A stretch of 64,000 nucleotides of DNA from the NCBI RefSeq assembly GCF_032854445.1, contig NC_088305.1, forward strand, positions 10,607,606-10,671,605, in the 5' to 3' direction. The notes beneath the pieces were generated by a model. The model searched no databases. It had not been told where the DNA came from and saw only the letters and a program-made list of their open reading frames with translations. A program made the position numbers and the translations under genes. This DNA comes from Liolophura sinensis (lineage: Eukaryota; Mollusca; Polyplacophora; Chitonida; Chitonidae). Positions 21,527-34,100 of the stretch are shown piece after piece. Position 1 is the first letter of the stretch, and each line of letters opens with the position of its first letter.

Positions 21527-21895
21527 GTTCTTACCAATGAACACGTGGCGGCCTTTGATATTATAAGAGAGGGCAATAACATTTTCATTTCTGGGAAAGC
21601 CGGAAACGGTAACACAAGAAAGTGCCATAATATTTTCATTGCTGAATAAGCTGGAACAGGTAAAATATTATTAATTAAGGGAACTGTGAAGAAACTTAGG
21701 AACGTTGGGGGTGCCGGTATCGGTATCGCGACACACTAGTACCACAGCCTTGATGGAACAACCCAACATCATTTTTACGATGAAATACAGGCAGAAACCA
21801 GAATTATTGACCGAATTACTTTTGAAAATGGTTATGTAGCCAAAACAATTGAAGAAACGGATATTTTAATAATTAATGAGATCAGCATTGTACGT
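21527..21895 (+). pseudogene. PIF1-like helicase remnant (from a mobile element), broken
   Basis: Translation from 21527 gives LTNEHVAAFDIIREGNNIFI then SGKAGNGNT, the N-terminal part of a PIF1-type helicase with a Walker A motif whose Lys is replaced by Asn (GNGNT). About 60 bp later a second, degraded version of the same segment (NIFIAE, stop, AGTGK) appears. Further on, DGTTQHHFYDE and IEETDILIINEISIV match the region before and at Walker B (usually LIIDEISM), with Asp replaced by Asn. In-frame stops and changed catalytic residues show it is dead. PIF1-like helicases occur in Helitrons and other elements; which one is not resolved. Confidence 0.65.
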
Positions 21896-21946
21896 GTTAA
21901 AGTGCACGGTCTCTTCTTCCCGATGTTACGAAAAGCAGCATTTTCA

Positions 21947-22100
21947 CATTTATTTATTTATTTATTTATTTATTTATTAGATTGTTTCTTAATGCCATAC
22001 TCAAGAATTTTTTACTTATATTACGATCGCAAAAAGTGTCTGTTTTACGACTGGAGGAAACCGGTGGGCCCGGTGTTAGCCACCGGTCTTTGCCAAGTTA
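21947..22100 (-). mobile_element. SINE family A, diverged 3' half
   Basis: (TTTA)n tail, GCCATACTCAAGAATTTTTT, ACTGGAGGAAACCGGTGGGC. It interrupts the mobile-element remnant region just after the PIF1-like fragment. Confidence 0.65.
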
Positions 22101-24257
22101 CTGACAATAGTCTGCTACATGTGATGACAACACAGCATTTTGAATAATTCTGGTGCAGCTAGCATCATTGTCTTCCATTTTTATTACCTACATGTACTTC
22201 TGCTTAAGCCATCCATGGAACGTGTAAAAAACACTAATTTAGGTAAATTGACAATAGGTCGCATTGCACCAACTATCACACTTTCGTCGCTGTTCTAATT
22301 TCACTCTCAATGCTATAAGTCTTTTACATCACTATGTCGTTGCTGCTCTGGTTTTACTCCCAATGCTGTAAGTCTTTTGGTATATTGTATCACCCTATAA
22401 ACCGAAATTCTTCTGGTGGAATAAATATCCCCCAGGCCAATATATTCATTGTATTGTTTTTGTTTTGATCTTCACTGAGTTGCTTGAATTTCTCATCAAT
22501 AACATCTATGTGAAATTCGGGGAGATTATACATCGACAGTGAATAGGTATACTCCGATGGGTACAAATTGTGACCCATTTTTGGCCGACCTCCACCTGTT
22601 CTCATATGAATACGACTATATGCAGTAATCCTCACCAGGCCCGATCTTTCTCGTTCACTAAAACGTATACTGATGATCCGCTAGCTTTAACCAATCCATA
22701 AATAGTAAAGACTGTGAAAGATATTTACCCACATTCGCACCTTCCCAGATTCTGCGGATGATACATCTTATCTGGATCTATATTTGTACTAAGACCAAAA
22801 CTGTTTCCTCTCTCACAGACTTTACAACAAGAGGGATAGTTTTAATTTTGACATTGCAAATTATCCTTACTTGGACAACAATATACCTGAATATGGCGTG
22901 TATATGTCTTGCCTTGTAGCATTTGTTACATCCTGTGTATTGTGTGGCGATTTCAATCAACGTCATAAGTTATCACTGCAAAAAGTAGTGTGTCAAGGTT
23001 TTTTCCATCCTTATTCCAAGTTTTTTACAATAAGTATAATTCTCTTGTAAGTAAATACGGAGAGCGCGTCCAGAATCTCTGGCACTCTGCTTCATGATTG
23101 TGTCTGATTCCGCATAACACGCGGCTAGGGGCTGTATATTCATCGTGTTGAATTACATGACCTCGTTGCCTCTATGAAAAGCTGCAATCAAGGCGCAACT
23201 AAGATACATATTTTATGTTATAGTATGGTACTTATATTCTAGTATGGTACACGACTTGATCACTGATTCATTCACTCGTAAGGAACATACCTTGCGTCTT
23301 TCCAACATCATTTAAAATCTGCTGACTGCTTCTCCGTCCTATTTTCATATTTTATATATTTTCTGTACTTTCTTAGATCAAAAACTACGAACGGTATTTT
23401 GGAACAATACAAGTTATCTCTGTAGGTGACTCCGTGTTCCTCTTGGTTACCCACGAACACGTGTATCTCCATAACTTACGAACGCTGGATGAATTCTCTT
23501 CAGTCATCCGATCTTTCCAACCCGAGGATAATGGTAACTGCAAAGCCTTTAAACATGTTACAAAGGTTTTGCGCTTGAAACACAACTGCCCCGTCAATCT
23601 TTTTTTTTCCTGTTTGGTAAATTGGATGACAGAAACAGAAAATCCAGATAGACTGATGAACCGGTGGTTCCATTTCCTCTGAATGTTGTCAAAGTAAAAC
23701 GGATGGATTTCACACTGTTTTGACTTGTGTAGATAATTATAGTATTGCCGCGGTTAGAAATTCACAGTGACCATCGGCTTAACTATTCATGTAAGACTCA
23801 ACGGTTGACTCTTGGGCATATACAACTGGTATGCTCCAGCATCCATCACCCAGTGCAATTAGCTATTCACGCGTACCACTGGATGAGCTACGAGTCGTTA
23901 ACTATTCTCATCTTCGTGCATACCTGTACTACATCTGTATCTAAAGCACTTTGAGAATACCACTAGGGTCATCAATGGATATAAATTTGACTTGTTGCAG
24001 ATGTACGATTTATCCCACCACGTAGAATCTTTGTACCTATAAATACGTATGCATAGAGTAAGTCGCTTTCTATGCAGGCGACATGCCAACATGAGGTTGC
24101 GTATCCATATTCAGTTGTAGGGTAACATCAACAGTTTTACCCTTTACACACCTATTATAATCCTTGAATTAATAAATATCACGGCGTAAAAAGTCGCATG
24201 GCATATTCCTGTATTTACTTTATGTATCCATACCATTGTTCTTTAACGCCATAGTCC

Positions 24258-24412
24258 TGCCGTACGTGGGAAGGTCTGCCAGCAACCTGCGGATGGTCGT
24301 GGGTTTCCCTCGGGCTCTGCCCGGTTTCCTCCCACCATAATGCTGGCCGCCGTCGTATAAGTGAAATATTCTTGAGTACGGTGTAAAACACCAATCAAAT
24401 AAATTTAACGCC
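24258..24412 (+). mobile_element. SINE family A, 5'-truncated
   Basis: CGTACGTGGGAAGGTCTGCC through TTTCCTCCCACCATAATGCT to ACACCAATCAAATAAAT; well preserved core and tail without the tRNA-like head. Confidence 0.85.
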
Positions 24413-25090
24413 ATAATTTTTAACTTATATACAACAGCAATCATGCAGTTCAGTCAAATACACGTGAGGGGTATATTCCGATCACCGTATTTCAAACCAC
24501 ATATTATCTTGACTATTTCAAAAGTCGTATTATTGCCTTGCGGTTATTGACGCGGGGGCATCCAGTTTGACCGACGGCTGGTATACGAATGTGTGTTTTG
24601 ACGCATAGGTATAAATATGATATACTCTAAAATTCCCTTAACACTTGCACTTTGGAATTGCGTATCCCATTTAGTACTACCGATGTGGACATGAAGAACA
24701 GTTTGAACAGTCGGAATAAAACCCTGACTGAGGTAAATTGACAAGAGGCCAGATTTCATCGCAAATACCTGTGACCATTTGTCGACTATCACACTGCCGT
24801 CGCTGCTGTGGTTTTACTGTCTATATGCTTCAGTATTTTATACATTGATTTCTGCATAAACATGATTTTTATGTCGTTATATTACAAGAGGCCGTATTTC
24901 ATCGCTTATGACTGACCATTTATCGGTTATCTCAAAGTCGTTGCTGCTCTGGTTTAGCTCTGTATGTTGTAAGTCTTTTATTATATTAATTATCAAGCAC
25001 ACTGCAGTCCATGTGACAATCATCCCTTTGACTGTAATTAATATAGTGGTGTGTTCATTTTTTTATAATTTTTAATACAACCAGTCAAGG

Positions 25091-25459
25091 ATGGAGAAAA
25101 TATACTGGTTATCTTTTCTGCAGAAACCATCACAAACGAGCAAATGCGATTACTTCTGCTCTTATTGCACAGAATTTTCAAAACACCCAGTTAACACGAT
25201 GTCGTCGTCTCCTGACAAAAACCCAACTCTTCCACATATAACATTTCCCACCAGTGGTTGCAGCTGTACAACACATTTCACCAATACTGTCAGGCTAAAC
25301 AATACCTGGATAGATCGCAAAACTGGTTTATTGTGTTCGATCAACTTCTTTTTTGACCATATTAACAGAGAGTTTTCCGAAGACAGTGAGTCACTTCCTT
25401 CAGATACACCAGTTCCAAATTCAATGAGCGGTAATACTGGACAACAGGTATTTTGCTAG
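25091..25459 (+). other. ORF of 122 codons, unrecognised
   Basis: MEKIYWLSFLQKPSQTSKCD start, several Cys (CDYFCSYC, SGCSC). It lies between copies of the cluster's repeat blocks, so it may be a leftover coding piece of the same element. No family recognised; no splice structure seen. Confidence 0.2.
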
Positions 25460-28078
25460 GATGTTTGGAGGGCAGCTTTATGCCATAATGTCCTTCACAG
25501 CGACTGGACACAATGGAACAGAAATACTGGAGGCCTTCTGAGGAAATCAAGTTTTAATGCTCAGTATTGCTCAGAGGAAAAACAAAGAGGGTTCCATATT
25601 CTTGTTTGTTAACAACGAACAGGTACATCTCCACAACTTAGGAACGTTGGATGAATTACGTGTAGTCACAACATCTTTTACGACTTAGGATAATGGTAAT
25701 TGCAAAACCTTTTAACATATAAAAAGGCTTTACACTCGAAAGTCAACTGCACCGAGATGATGATTCGAATCCAGTTTGGTGAGTGGGGGTGACACGAACA
25801 GTTATTCAGATAAATTCAGATGGACCAGTGGTAAAATGTCCCATCCATGCAGAGTGGTCAAAGTAAAGCGGATGAATTTTACATTGTTTTTACGTGTGTA
25901 GATTATTATAATTGTCGTTGTTAGAAAATCAGCTCCCATTAACTGTAACTTTCGGCAATTAATACCGTTTGAAAGAAAATTTACTGAACGAGTAACCTGA
26001 TATAATTAAGGTCTATATAAATCTATGCGTCGAAACAGACATTCGTAAACTAGCCGCTATTGTCTGCGCATTTGATTTTTTTTTTTTTGGAAGAATTCAC
26101 ACTTGCAAGTAAGTGGTTTGAGTAATGAAGGGTGACCACTTGTATAACCTTCTTCTTTGCAGTAACCTATAGACAGTACAACCCACTGGTGACCCACTGT
26201 TGGCTATAAGCGCCAACTTAACGCTGTTGCATTAAAACTTCATGTAACAAGGTCATGAAAGATCAACCACGTATTATTTTAGCTATGCAAATAATGCGGC
26301 TCAAGCGGCGTGAAAGAGCATTCGTTGACGCTAATTGTGATGTAACGTCCTTTTTTATCATTTGTTTGAAATAACACCGCGCTTTCAAGAATCGATAGTT
26401 GTTGCATTATTGCAAGCACGATTAAGTACGTGAAACAACTCGCAACAGTTGATTCTTAACAAAGAATCAAACAAATGGTACTCGTCGTTTCTCCACTACA
26501 TAATTTGTGACGTTGATTGAAATCGTCACATAACACACAGGATTTAACAAATGCTACAGGGCGATATATGTACACGCCACATGCAGAACCTCTCGTTATA
26601 TTGCTGTTCACGTAAGGAGGGCAGAAACAAGACTAGATTATTCCTATCCTTGATAACATCGCATTGAAATTGTTGGGAAACATTCAGGAAGCAAAATCTT
26701 AACAACTTTACAAACATAAATAAGTGTGGCTTTAAATGCACTCCCTTTTGAGCAGAAACGCATCCTTTTTGCACAGGAACGCATTCCTTTGCATTCACAG
26801 GTCAGCTTGAAAAAGTACGAGTCATTATAGTCGATCATTATAGTCGTCATTTGAGTCAATGACAAATGATGGTGAGTTCTATTCAAAGTTAGCGGCCATA
26901 TTTACTGAAATATCTTACCCAAAAGGCAACCACTGATAGACCAAACTTCAGCATGTTTAACCCACCCACTGAAGACATTGGGTCCCTATGGGTCTTGTGT
27001 TGGTAGAAATTAGACTCTCATACTCTCATACCTCAGAGTAACAGACGCAGAGTTAAGGCACAAGTTTTGTCCCTACGTAGTACACAAATGGTATGCAATG
27101 TAAAAAATACTTACAGCAAAGAGTAAAAAACGAGAGCAGCGAAGGCAGTGTGATAACTGGCAAACAGTCACACATAACCGGTGAAATACGGCCTCTTGTC
27201 AATTTACCCCAGTTAAGGTTACCGTAATTTATTTGGCGTCGCTGGACTAGAATTACTCAGAATGTTGTGTTGTCATTATGTTTAACATATAATGACATTA
27301 AAACAATGCAAAGAGACCGGGCCAACGTTTCGGTCAAGCACTCTTTATACAACGCAGGCCATATGACATAACACCATCTTCGAAATATGACTGTAATTAT
27401 GCGTCAAAAGAAACAATCGTATACCAGCCCTCAACCATAATGGAATTTCGAGGTCAATAATTGCATGACCAATTCCCAAAACAACGTTCCACACAAACCA
27501 CCGTAAAGTCATGTACGAAATTAAGACGGACTCATGCAAAGACAAGTAGTCAGCAGTTTTTTTGCTAATTTACTACTATTTAAGCATTTACATGAACAGT
27601 TAGAATAAAACGCGAACTTAGGTATACTATGTGTTTCGCCTGACCATTTGTCATCACACTGTCGCTGCTGCTCTGGCTTTTCTCTGTATGCTGTTCGTCT
27701 TATTCATATTCATTCATGTTGGAAAGACGGAAGTAAAATTCTAGGCGTATGAATGAAATATCAGTATCAAAATCGTGAACCTTGCTAGTGTACAAGTTGT
27801 CGATAAACAAACTATATATATCTCTGGGGTGTTTGGATTGCAGCTGTTCATATATCCAGCGTGGCGATCTTATTCAATTAACACGACGAACATACAGCTC
27901 CTAGAATTAAACAAGGTTATGTAATATATTATTACCGAAGAAAAGGGCACGTTTGATTATCAAAACTATCGATGAATATACAGAATATAATGACAATGTC
28001 AAACTAATTACTACTTGATCTGTAACATATGACAGTGACACCACAGTTTCTCTAACAAGTGTCTCTTTGACTGCACTT

Positions 28079-28352
28079 AATATATTTATTTATTTATTTA
28101 TTTGATTGGTGTTTTACGCCGTATTCAAGAATATTTCACTTATACGAGCATTATGGCGGGTGTCCAGCATTATGGTGGGTGGAAACCGGGCAGAGCCCGG
28201 GGGAAACCCACGACCATCCGCAGGTATCTAACAGACCTTTCCACGTACGGCCGGAGAGGAAGCCAGCATGAGCTGGACAAACTCACAGCGGCCGCATTGG
28301 TGAGAGACTTCTGGGTCATTATGCTGTGCTAGCGCACTAACCAACTGAGCCT
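28079..28352 (-). mobile_element. SINE family A, full length
   Basis: (TTTA)n tail, GATTGGTGTTTTACGCCGTA, GGAAACCCACGACCATCCGC, ACTGGGTCATTATGCTGTGC, ACCAACTGAGCC (inverted box A). A small internal duplication adds an extra GCATTATGG(C/T)GGG. Confidence 0.85.
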
Positions 28353-29942
28353 TATTAGTATAAAAACCAAACGCACGCTCGCAAGTAGCATGGCTTCAGC
28401 AGAACTGGGTAAGAAAAAAAAGGCGATTATGTTAACTGCAAAATGTTATAAATGACTGGCCTGGGGTTTACTTTACTCGAATGTTGTGTTGTCATCACGT
28501 TTAATCAAAATTTACTTGAAAACAACTCTCACAATAAACAATATGTGAGCATACGACGACATCTTGTTTAATTGCATGTTTAAGAAATTCTGTGCTTTTA
28601 CAACCGTAATATTCGTGACGAAGTCGTCCTGGCAGATTTGCTCCTTTGTGATGCTTTCTCGGGAAAGGGTGTCAGCCGGTGTACATTCTACGTTTTTTGC
28701 TGAATATAGCTGGTAGCCTAATGTGTTTCGGCGCACATTATACACATATTTCTTTTGGACATGAATGAAAATACCGACTACTTCCACTTCCTTGAAACTA
28801 TCTTCCGTTACAATTATATATAGAATTTTAAGATTGTGATGCTAATTTTTTTTTAATGAAACTGGTTTTTCAACTGGGGAGTTTTACTGAGGACTTTTCC
28901 CCCACAGGTTGACGGCCTGAACTCTGATTTCGACACATTGCTTATTATTAACTAGAACAGTTAAAATAAAATCCCAACTGAGGTAAATTGACACGAAACT
29001 GGATTTCACAGGTTACGTATGTGTGGCCATTTGACAACTATCACAATGTAATATCTGCTCTGGGTTTTTTTCGCAACGTCGGCAAATTATGTAACAAACC
29101 TCTTGACGTAATGCGTTAACGGATCCAGTCAAAGCTGGAGTAAAACTCATTGCTCAAAGACAACTACTAGTCTGAAGTTTTGAATAAGCCACGTCGAAAG
29201 CTCTGTCCAATTCCGCTTAATATGGGGCTAGGGGCTGTATATTCATCGTGTTGAATTTGGTCGCCACCTAGGATAAATGAACAGTTGCAATCAAAGCGCA
29301 GCTGAGATACGTACTATGTACAACTGATATTCTAGCATGGTGCACGATTTGAATACTGATTTCACTCAGTCGCCTAGAACATACCTTGCGTCTTTCCAAG
29401 ATCACTGAAAACTGTTGACTGCTTTCCTATGCATGATTCCGTCCTATTTTCGTACTTAGTTTTTTTAGTGGTTTGTGTTATACGTCGTTTTGGGGAATTG
29501 AACTTGCGATTATTGACCTGGAACGTCCTTACTGGTTGACCGCTGGTATACGAATGTCTGTTTCGATGCATAGATTTATCGTTAACTGGTTGTAGGCAAT
29601 ATGGTTTCATCATTCGACTCAGAATGGTACTTTAGACAGCCTGAGCAAAGCCAACAGAGCTCAGAGTAAAAGTACCGCACTTCCAAATGTAGCTGAAAAA
29701 TTCCTGAGCAGGCGTGGGGTGGACTTGGATACGCTCTCTTAGATCAGGAAGATCGATTTCTCGCAGCCCCTAACAGGCCCTCAAAACACCGTGTAACTAC
29801 AGAAACACACCAAAGAGAAAAGCCAAGAAAACTTGCATGGATTTCCATTGTACAAATTCTATTCAATAAATATGACTTTGTTACAGCATTGATTCCATTT
29901 AGGCATACATCTGACATTTTGATTGTTTGAGAAAGCGTTGAT

Positions 29943-29946
<4 letters not shown>

Positions 29947-30011
<65 letters not shown>
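29947..30011. repeat. (GA)n microsatellite, about 32 units
   Basis: Uninterrupted AG dinucleotides for about 64 bp. The Ser/Leu-rich ORFs on the minus strand are produced by it. Confidence 0.98.
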
Positions 30012-30013
<2 letters not shown>

Positions 30014-30834
30014 CACTGATATTGCACAGGGTGATCGACGGCCATTTTGTGTTGCCTTCATTTGTACCATAGAGGTTATTCACAAGGGGTCAACCTTTGG
30101 GGAAAACCCTACATAAAACACAGCAGATTTAAACAACATTTACACAAGGGATTTGTAGAGATACATGCATGTCCAAAGAACGGTAATCCGGTTTCCTATA
30201 CCAACGTGTTGGTCACACAACAACGCATTGCCGTGATCCACATCCTCCATCTCACACCTTAAGAAAGGTATACACAAAGAACAGATTCCAAAACATAAAC
30301 AGTTTTAGAGAAATTTCCTGAATCTTTCTGAATCCATTTTTCTTTCGTTCGTCAGATGCTTGCATGTGACTATAAAATACACCAAATTAAAGAAAAAGAT
30401 TGGCAGAGGTTTGTCATGCTTTGGACTACAACAGGAATAAGGGCACTGGAGAGACAACTTTTAGAACTGGCGTACATGTAGGAGGAGTGGGTAACGATGC
30501 AAAAATAGCGATCAATGTACACGCAAGCCACTAAAAGTGATCTACGGAACTTCTCATTATCTGCATTTTAATACCCTGCATTCAGAAGCCAAAATTCATA
30601 TATTGTGTATATCAATTGTTCAGTAGCAAATGCTAAAGTTTAATGTTAAGTAGAAAAAAAAAAGAATACATGCTAGCCATCTCCAAAAGTTTCGTGGATT
30701 AACATACATGTGAGTACATGTTGCCACACTGTGAAAGAATAAACTGGATGCTTTTAAATTGTATAAAATCAAACGCAATGTTTGTTGTTTTTTGCATGCT
30801 TACACTGTACGCCGCAAGATACACTTATATGTAA

Positions 30835-31195
30835 TCCATAACGGCTGGCAGGGCCATCCATAAGGATTGACAGGGCCATCCGTAACGGCCGGCAGGACCA
30901 TCCATAAGGATTGACAGGGTCATCTGTAACGGCTGGCAGGGCCATCCACAAGGATTGACAGGGCCATCCGTAACGGTGGACAGGGCCATCCGTAACGGCT
31001 GGCAGGGCCATCCATAAGGATTGACAGGGCCATCCGTAACGGCTGGCAGGGCCATCCATAAGGATTGACAGGGCCATCCGTAACGGCTGGCAGGGCCATC
31101 CATAAGGATTGACAGGGCCATCTGTAACGGCTGGCACGGCCATCCATAAGGACTGGCAAGGCCATCCGTAACGGCTGGCACGGCCATCCACAAAA
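30835..31195. repeat. Tandem array, 22 bp unit arranged as 44 bp dimers
   Basis: Alternating GGCAGGGCCATCCATAAGGA and GACAGGGCCATCCGTAACGG monomers. The two monomer types differ at the same positions throughout, showing expansion as a dimer. Minus-strand ORFs of 81-140 codons are artefacts. Confidence 0.95.
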
Positions 31196-31199
31196 TACC

Positions 31200-34100
31200 T
31201 TTAGAACACTGAATACGCATGCACCTATTCTTCAAGTAAGTTTCAATATGAAGTAAGGTTCATCATACAGATAACTTAAAACTATGCACAAACATACTTT
31301 CATTTCCTGTTTTTTAGATGTTTGTGAAGAGAATTAAAGGTGTTTAAACCTTTGAATTCTAAGGTGAGTTTAGGAGCTCTGACGTTACAGGCAGTTTTTC
31401 CAACTTTAATCACGACACTGAATGTAACAACTCTTTTAAATAAAAAAAGAATAAATGAAAGTATTTTTACACATAGTTTTCAGTGGTCTGTATGATGAAC
31501 CTGAGCTATATGTTAGCTTTCTTTTACTTCAATAAAGCATCTAGAAGGTATTTTAGCCTTATGTATATGTAGTATATGTTACGATTTTGACAAGATTTGC
31601 CTCAGCACAAACATGCATTGGTCAGATAATGTTACAAATCCATGACAGTACACTCATAAAATTCACCTTGAGCAAAAAGCACTGATATTAAACGATCTGA
31701 GAAGCTTTGCCATGTGAGTTACGTTTATGGCGATGCTTAAAGCTTATAAGCTGGTCACACATCCGGGTATAATCTGTGCAAACCAGGTAAGTGTACAATG
31801 TTCGGATTTCCAGTTTTACCCAAGATACAGCTTCTAGATATATATATATAAAGAAACAGTACCAAAATACTCATGGTATGAATAGCTCATTATATGTGAC
31901 AGTCAGCTTGACAATAACAAAATACAGTAATGTAAAATAAAGTAATACAAGAGGTAAAAAATAATACTATCGAAGAACATACAAAGTCCAAAACATGTAA
32001 ACCAAGAATAAACGTAAGGTAGGGGGAAAAAAAATCAATAACAATTATTATTATGACCTAACTAACAAAAAAAAAGTGAGGACGGCACAAACTGGAGATT
32101 CAACATGGCTGACAATAAATTAAAACGCTGTAAAGTTGTGGTTGTATACAGTCTAATACATTCCACTTACTATGCATATTAAGTAATTCGTGGGACTCGA
32201 GGTCACATGACAAATCATCTACAGCTGTACGTCTCCCAATATTCGACCAATACTACAAACACTATGCGCAGTTCACATCTGAAAAGCTCCGGTACACAAA
32301 TCGCATGATGCCAATAGTGCTTGAACCACAAAATTCACAACTGTATGGCCTACTACATACGTATGGTGTTATTTTCATAATGCACGATTCTGACAATCAT
32401 GACATTTTCAGACGATACCAAAGAATCTTTTTTTCTTTCACCCTTTATAAATAGTACCTGAGAGAAAATGAACAAGTCAGCAAATACACAGCTTACACAA
32501 GACACAATTTGGGCCGCATAGTGCAGCCACATTTAATCTTGGGACCGAGGCCTTACCAACACCACAGTGACGTAATGTATCAAGTCACTGTTCACATGTT
32601 TGATGGTCACTCATTATTCACATTGTGATTATCGTTTTATCATGCTGGGGGCACGCTTCAAACAACCTCTTTCACAGATGCCAGCTAATGCATTTCAATC
32701 ACATTTACTATTCTCTCGCCCTTTTTCTTTTTTGTTAGATAGCTTTTTCCGGATCCCGAGAATTCTGAAGCCATTAGGGTGAAATTAATAAAGAGAAGAA
32801 GAATTGGGTGTGGGATATTGTGTGTGTGTGTGTGTGTGTGTATTCGGGGATGGGGTGGGGGAGACAAACACAAAACACTTGAGAGATTGTGACTTTCAAG
32901 TTTCAGTCAATCTTGATCCCCAAATACATCAGGTCAGAGGTCAAGGTTAGAAAATGAAATCAAATGCTCTGAAAACTGTCAAGGTCAAAGATTCAAACAT
33001 GAAGGGCACAGCCATATTAGCAAAGAAGGCAAATGTTACAAGACCTTTTTTTTTTTATACTTTACAAAAAAGTGCTTGTAACCTTCAAATGTATCCATAT
33101 TCACAAAGAATGTGATCGTACAAAACAAAGCCATTATTATCAATGTTTTGTGGCACAAGATTTATGGAAGCCTGTAAGCGTGGGTTAAATAAGTGCAAGT
33201 GAAAGGTTGACATTGTCTAAGTGAATGACAGGTACATGTAACTGCATCCTGGGACATATTCTCTACGGTGATCTAATTACTTCTGCTGCAAGTGAAACAC
33301 TCTCCGTCTGTCTTGCTAACTTGGAAAAAGCACATGCAACTCTGGTATTTTGATTTCAACCAATGAAACACGTTTTGCCAGTTACAAAATCAACTCTTGT
33401 TGGTTAAACAGCACTGGCAAATCTGACCGAGGAGCCAGTCTCGACCTATGCGGCCTCGGCCATACAGTCTGCTAAAGAAGAATATTCAACAGTGAAAAGA
33501 AACACGATCCACTTTAAATCCAAGCATTGAAAACCTGTATACACAGTTTTACTGCTGGCTTTTCACTTCACACAACTTTGAAGTTTTAACCAGAAAACAA
33601 ACACTGCAAGTACATATTGTACATTTTTTGTTGTTGTTGCGTACCTATTTATATACTAAGTACATGTACCAATGTTTGAAAATGAAATGAGATAACGGTC
33701 ATGTTTCAAGTACGACATATGCTATGATTTTTATCATAATAAAATAAATAAATAAATAAATAATTATGAAGTGTAATGTAAGGAAATGAATGTGGTAAAC
33801 AGCTTAATCTGCTGATCTGAGTGTACAGGGATTTGCAAAGTCTGAAAATTATTTTTTGTATCTTTTGTTTCTTTGCTGAGAAAATAGGGTGCCCTCGTTT
33901 TCAAACCTTAACCAGTAAGCAAATTCTCATACTCCATACTCTGGCTTACTCAGAAGAACCCATGCAGAGTAAATGTATGTGAAAAAGATTTGGAGGTCAA
34001 CAAAGAAACGCATCAGCAGGATGCAATGAAATATATGTAGTAACGTCTGAACAAGTAACTGTCTTTGACAATTACGTGCACTTGAAAATCAACTATTTTC

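Larger units (their letters stand above)
20046..29620. repeat. Cluster of related, diverged mobile-element segments
   Basis: The same blocks recur, in both orientations: (a) 23119-23355 and 29222-29465, both starting GGCTAGGGGCTGTATATTCA; (b) 23436-23765 and 25607-25930, each with CATCTCCA(C/T)AACTTA-type sequence and a shared end; (c) GGTAAATTGAC...CACTGTCGTCGCTGCTCTGG blocks near 21310, 22240, 24730, 24890, 27630, 28980 and inverted near 27130-27235; (d) GCGTCGA(A/G)ACAGACA blocks near 20112, 26026, 27395 and inverted near 24560 and 29520. Together they look like fragments of one old element family, rearranged. No intact transposase found. Confidence 0.7.

Noticed and set aside
23434-23682. 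82-codon ORF (THEHVYLHNLRTLDEF) as a gene
   Set aside because: A second diverged copy of the same DNA at 25607-25880 has stops in the frame; it fits a mobile-element remnant better than a host gene.
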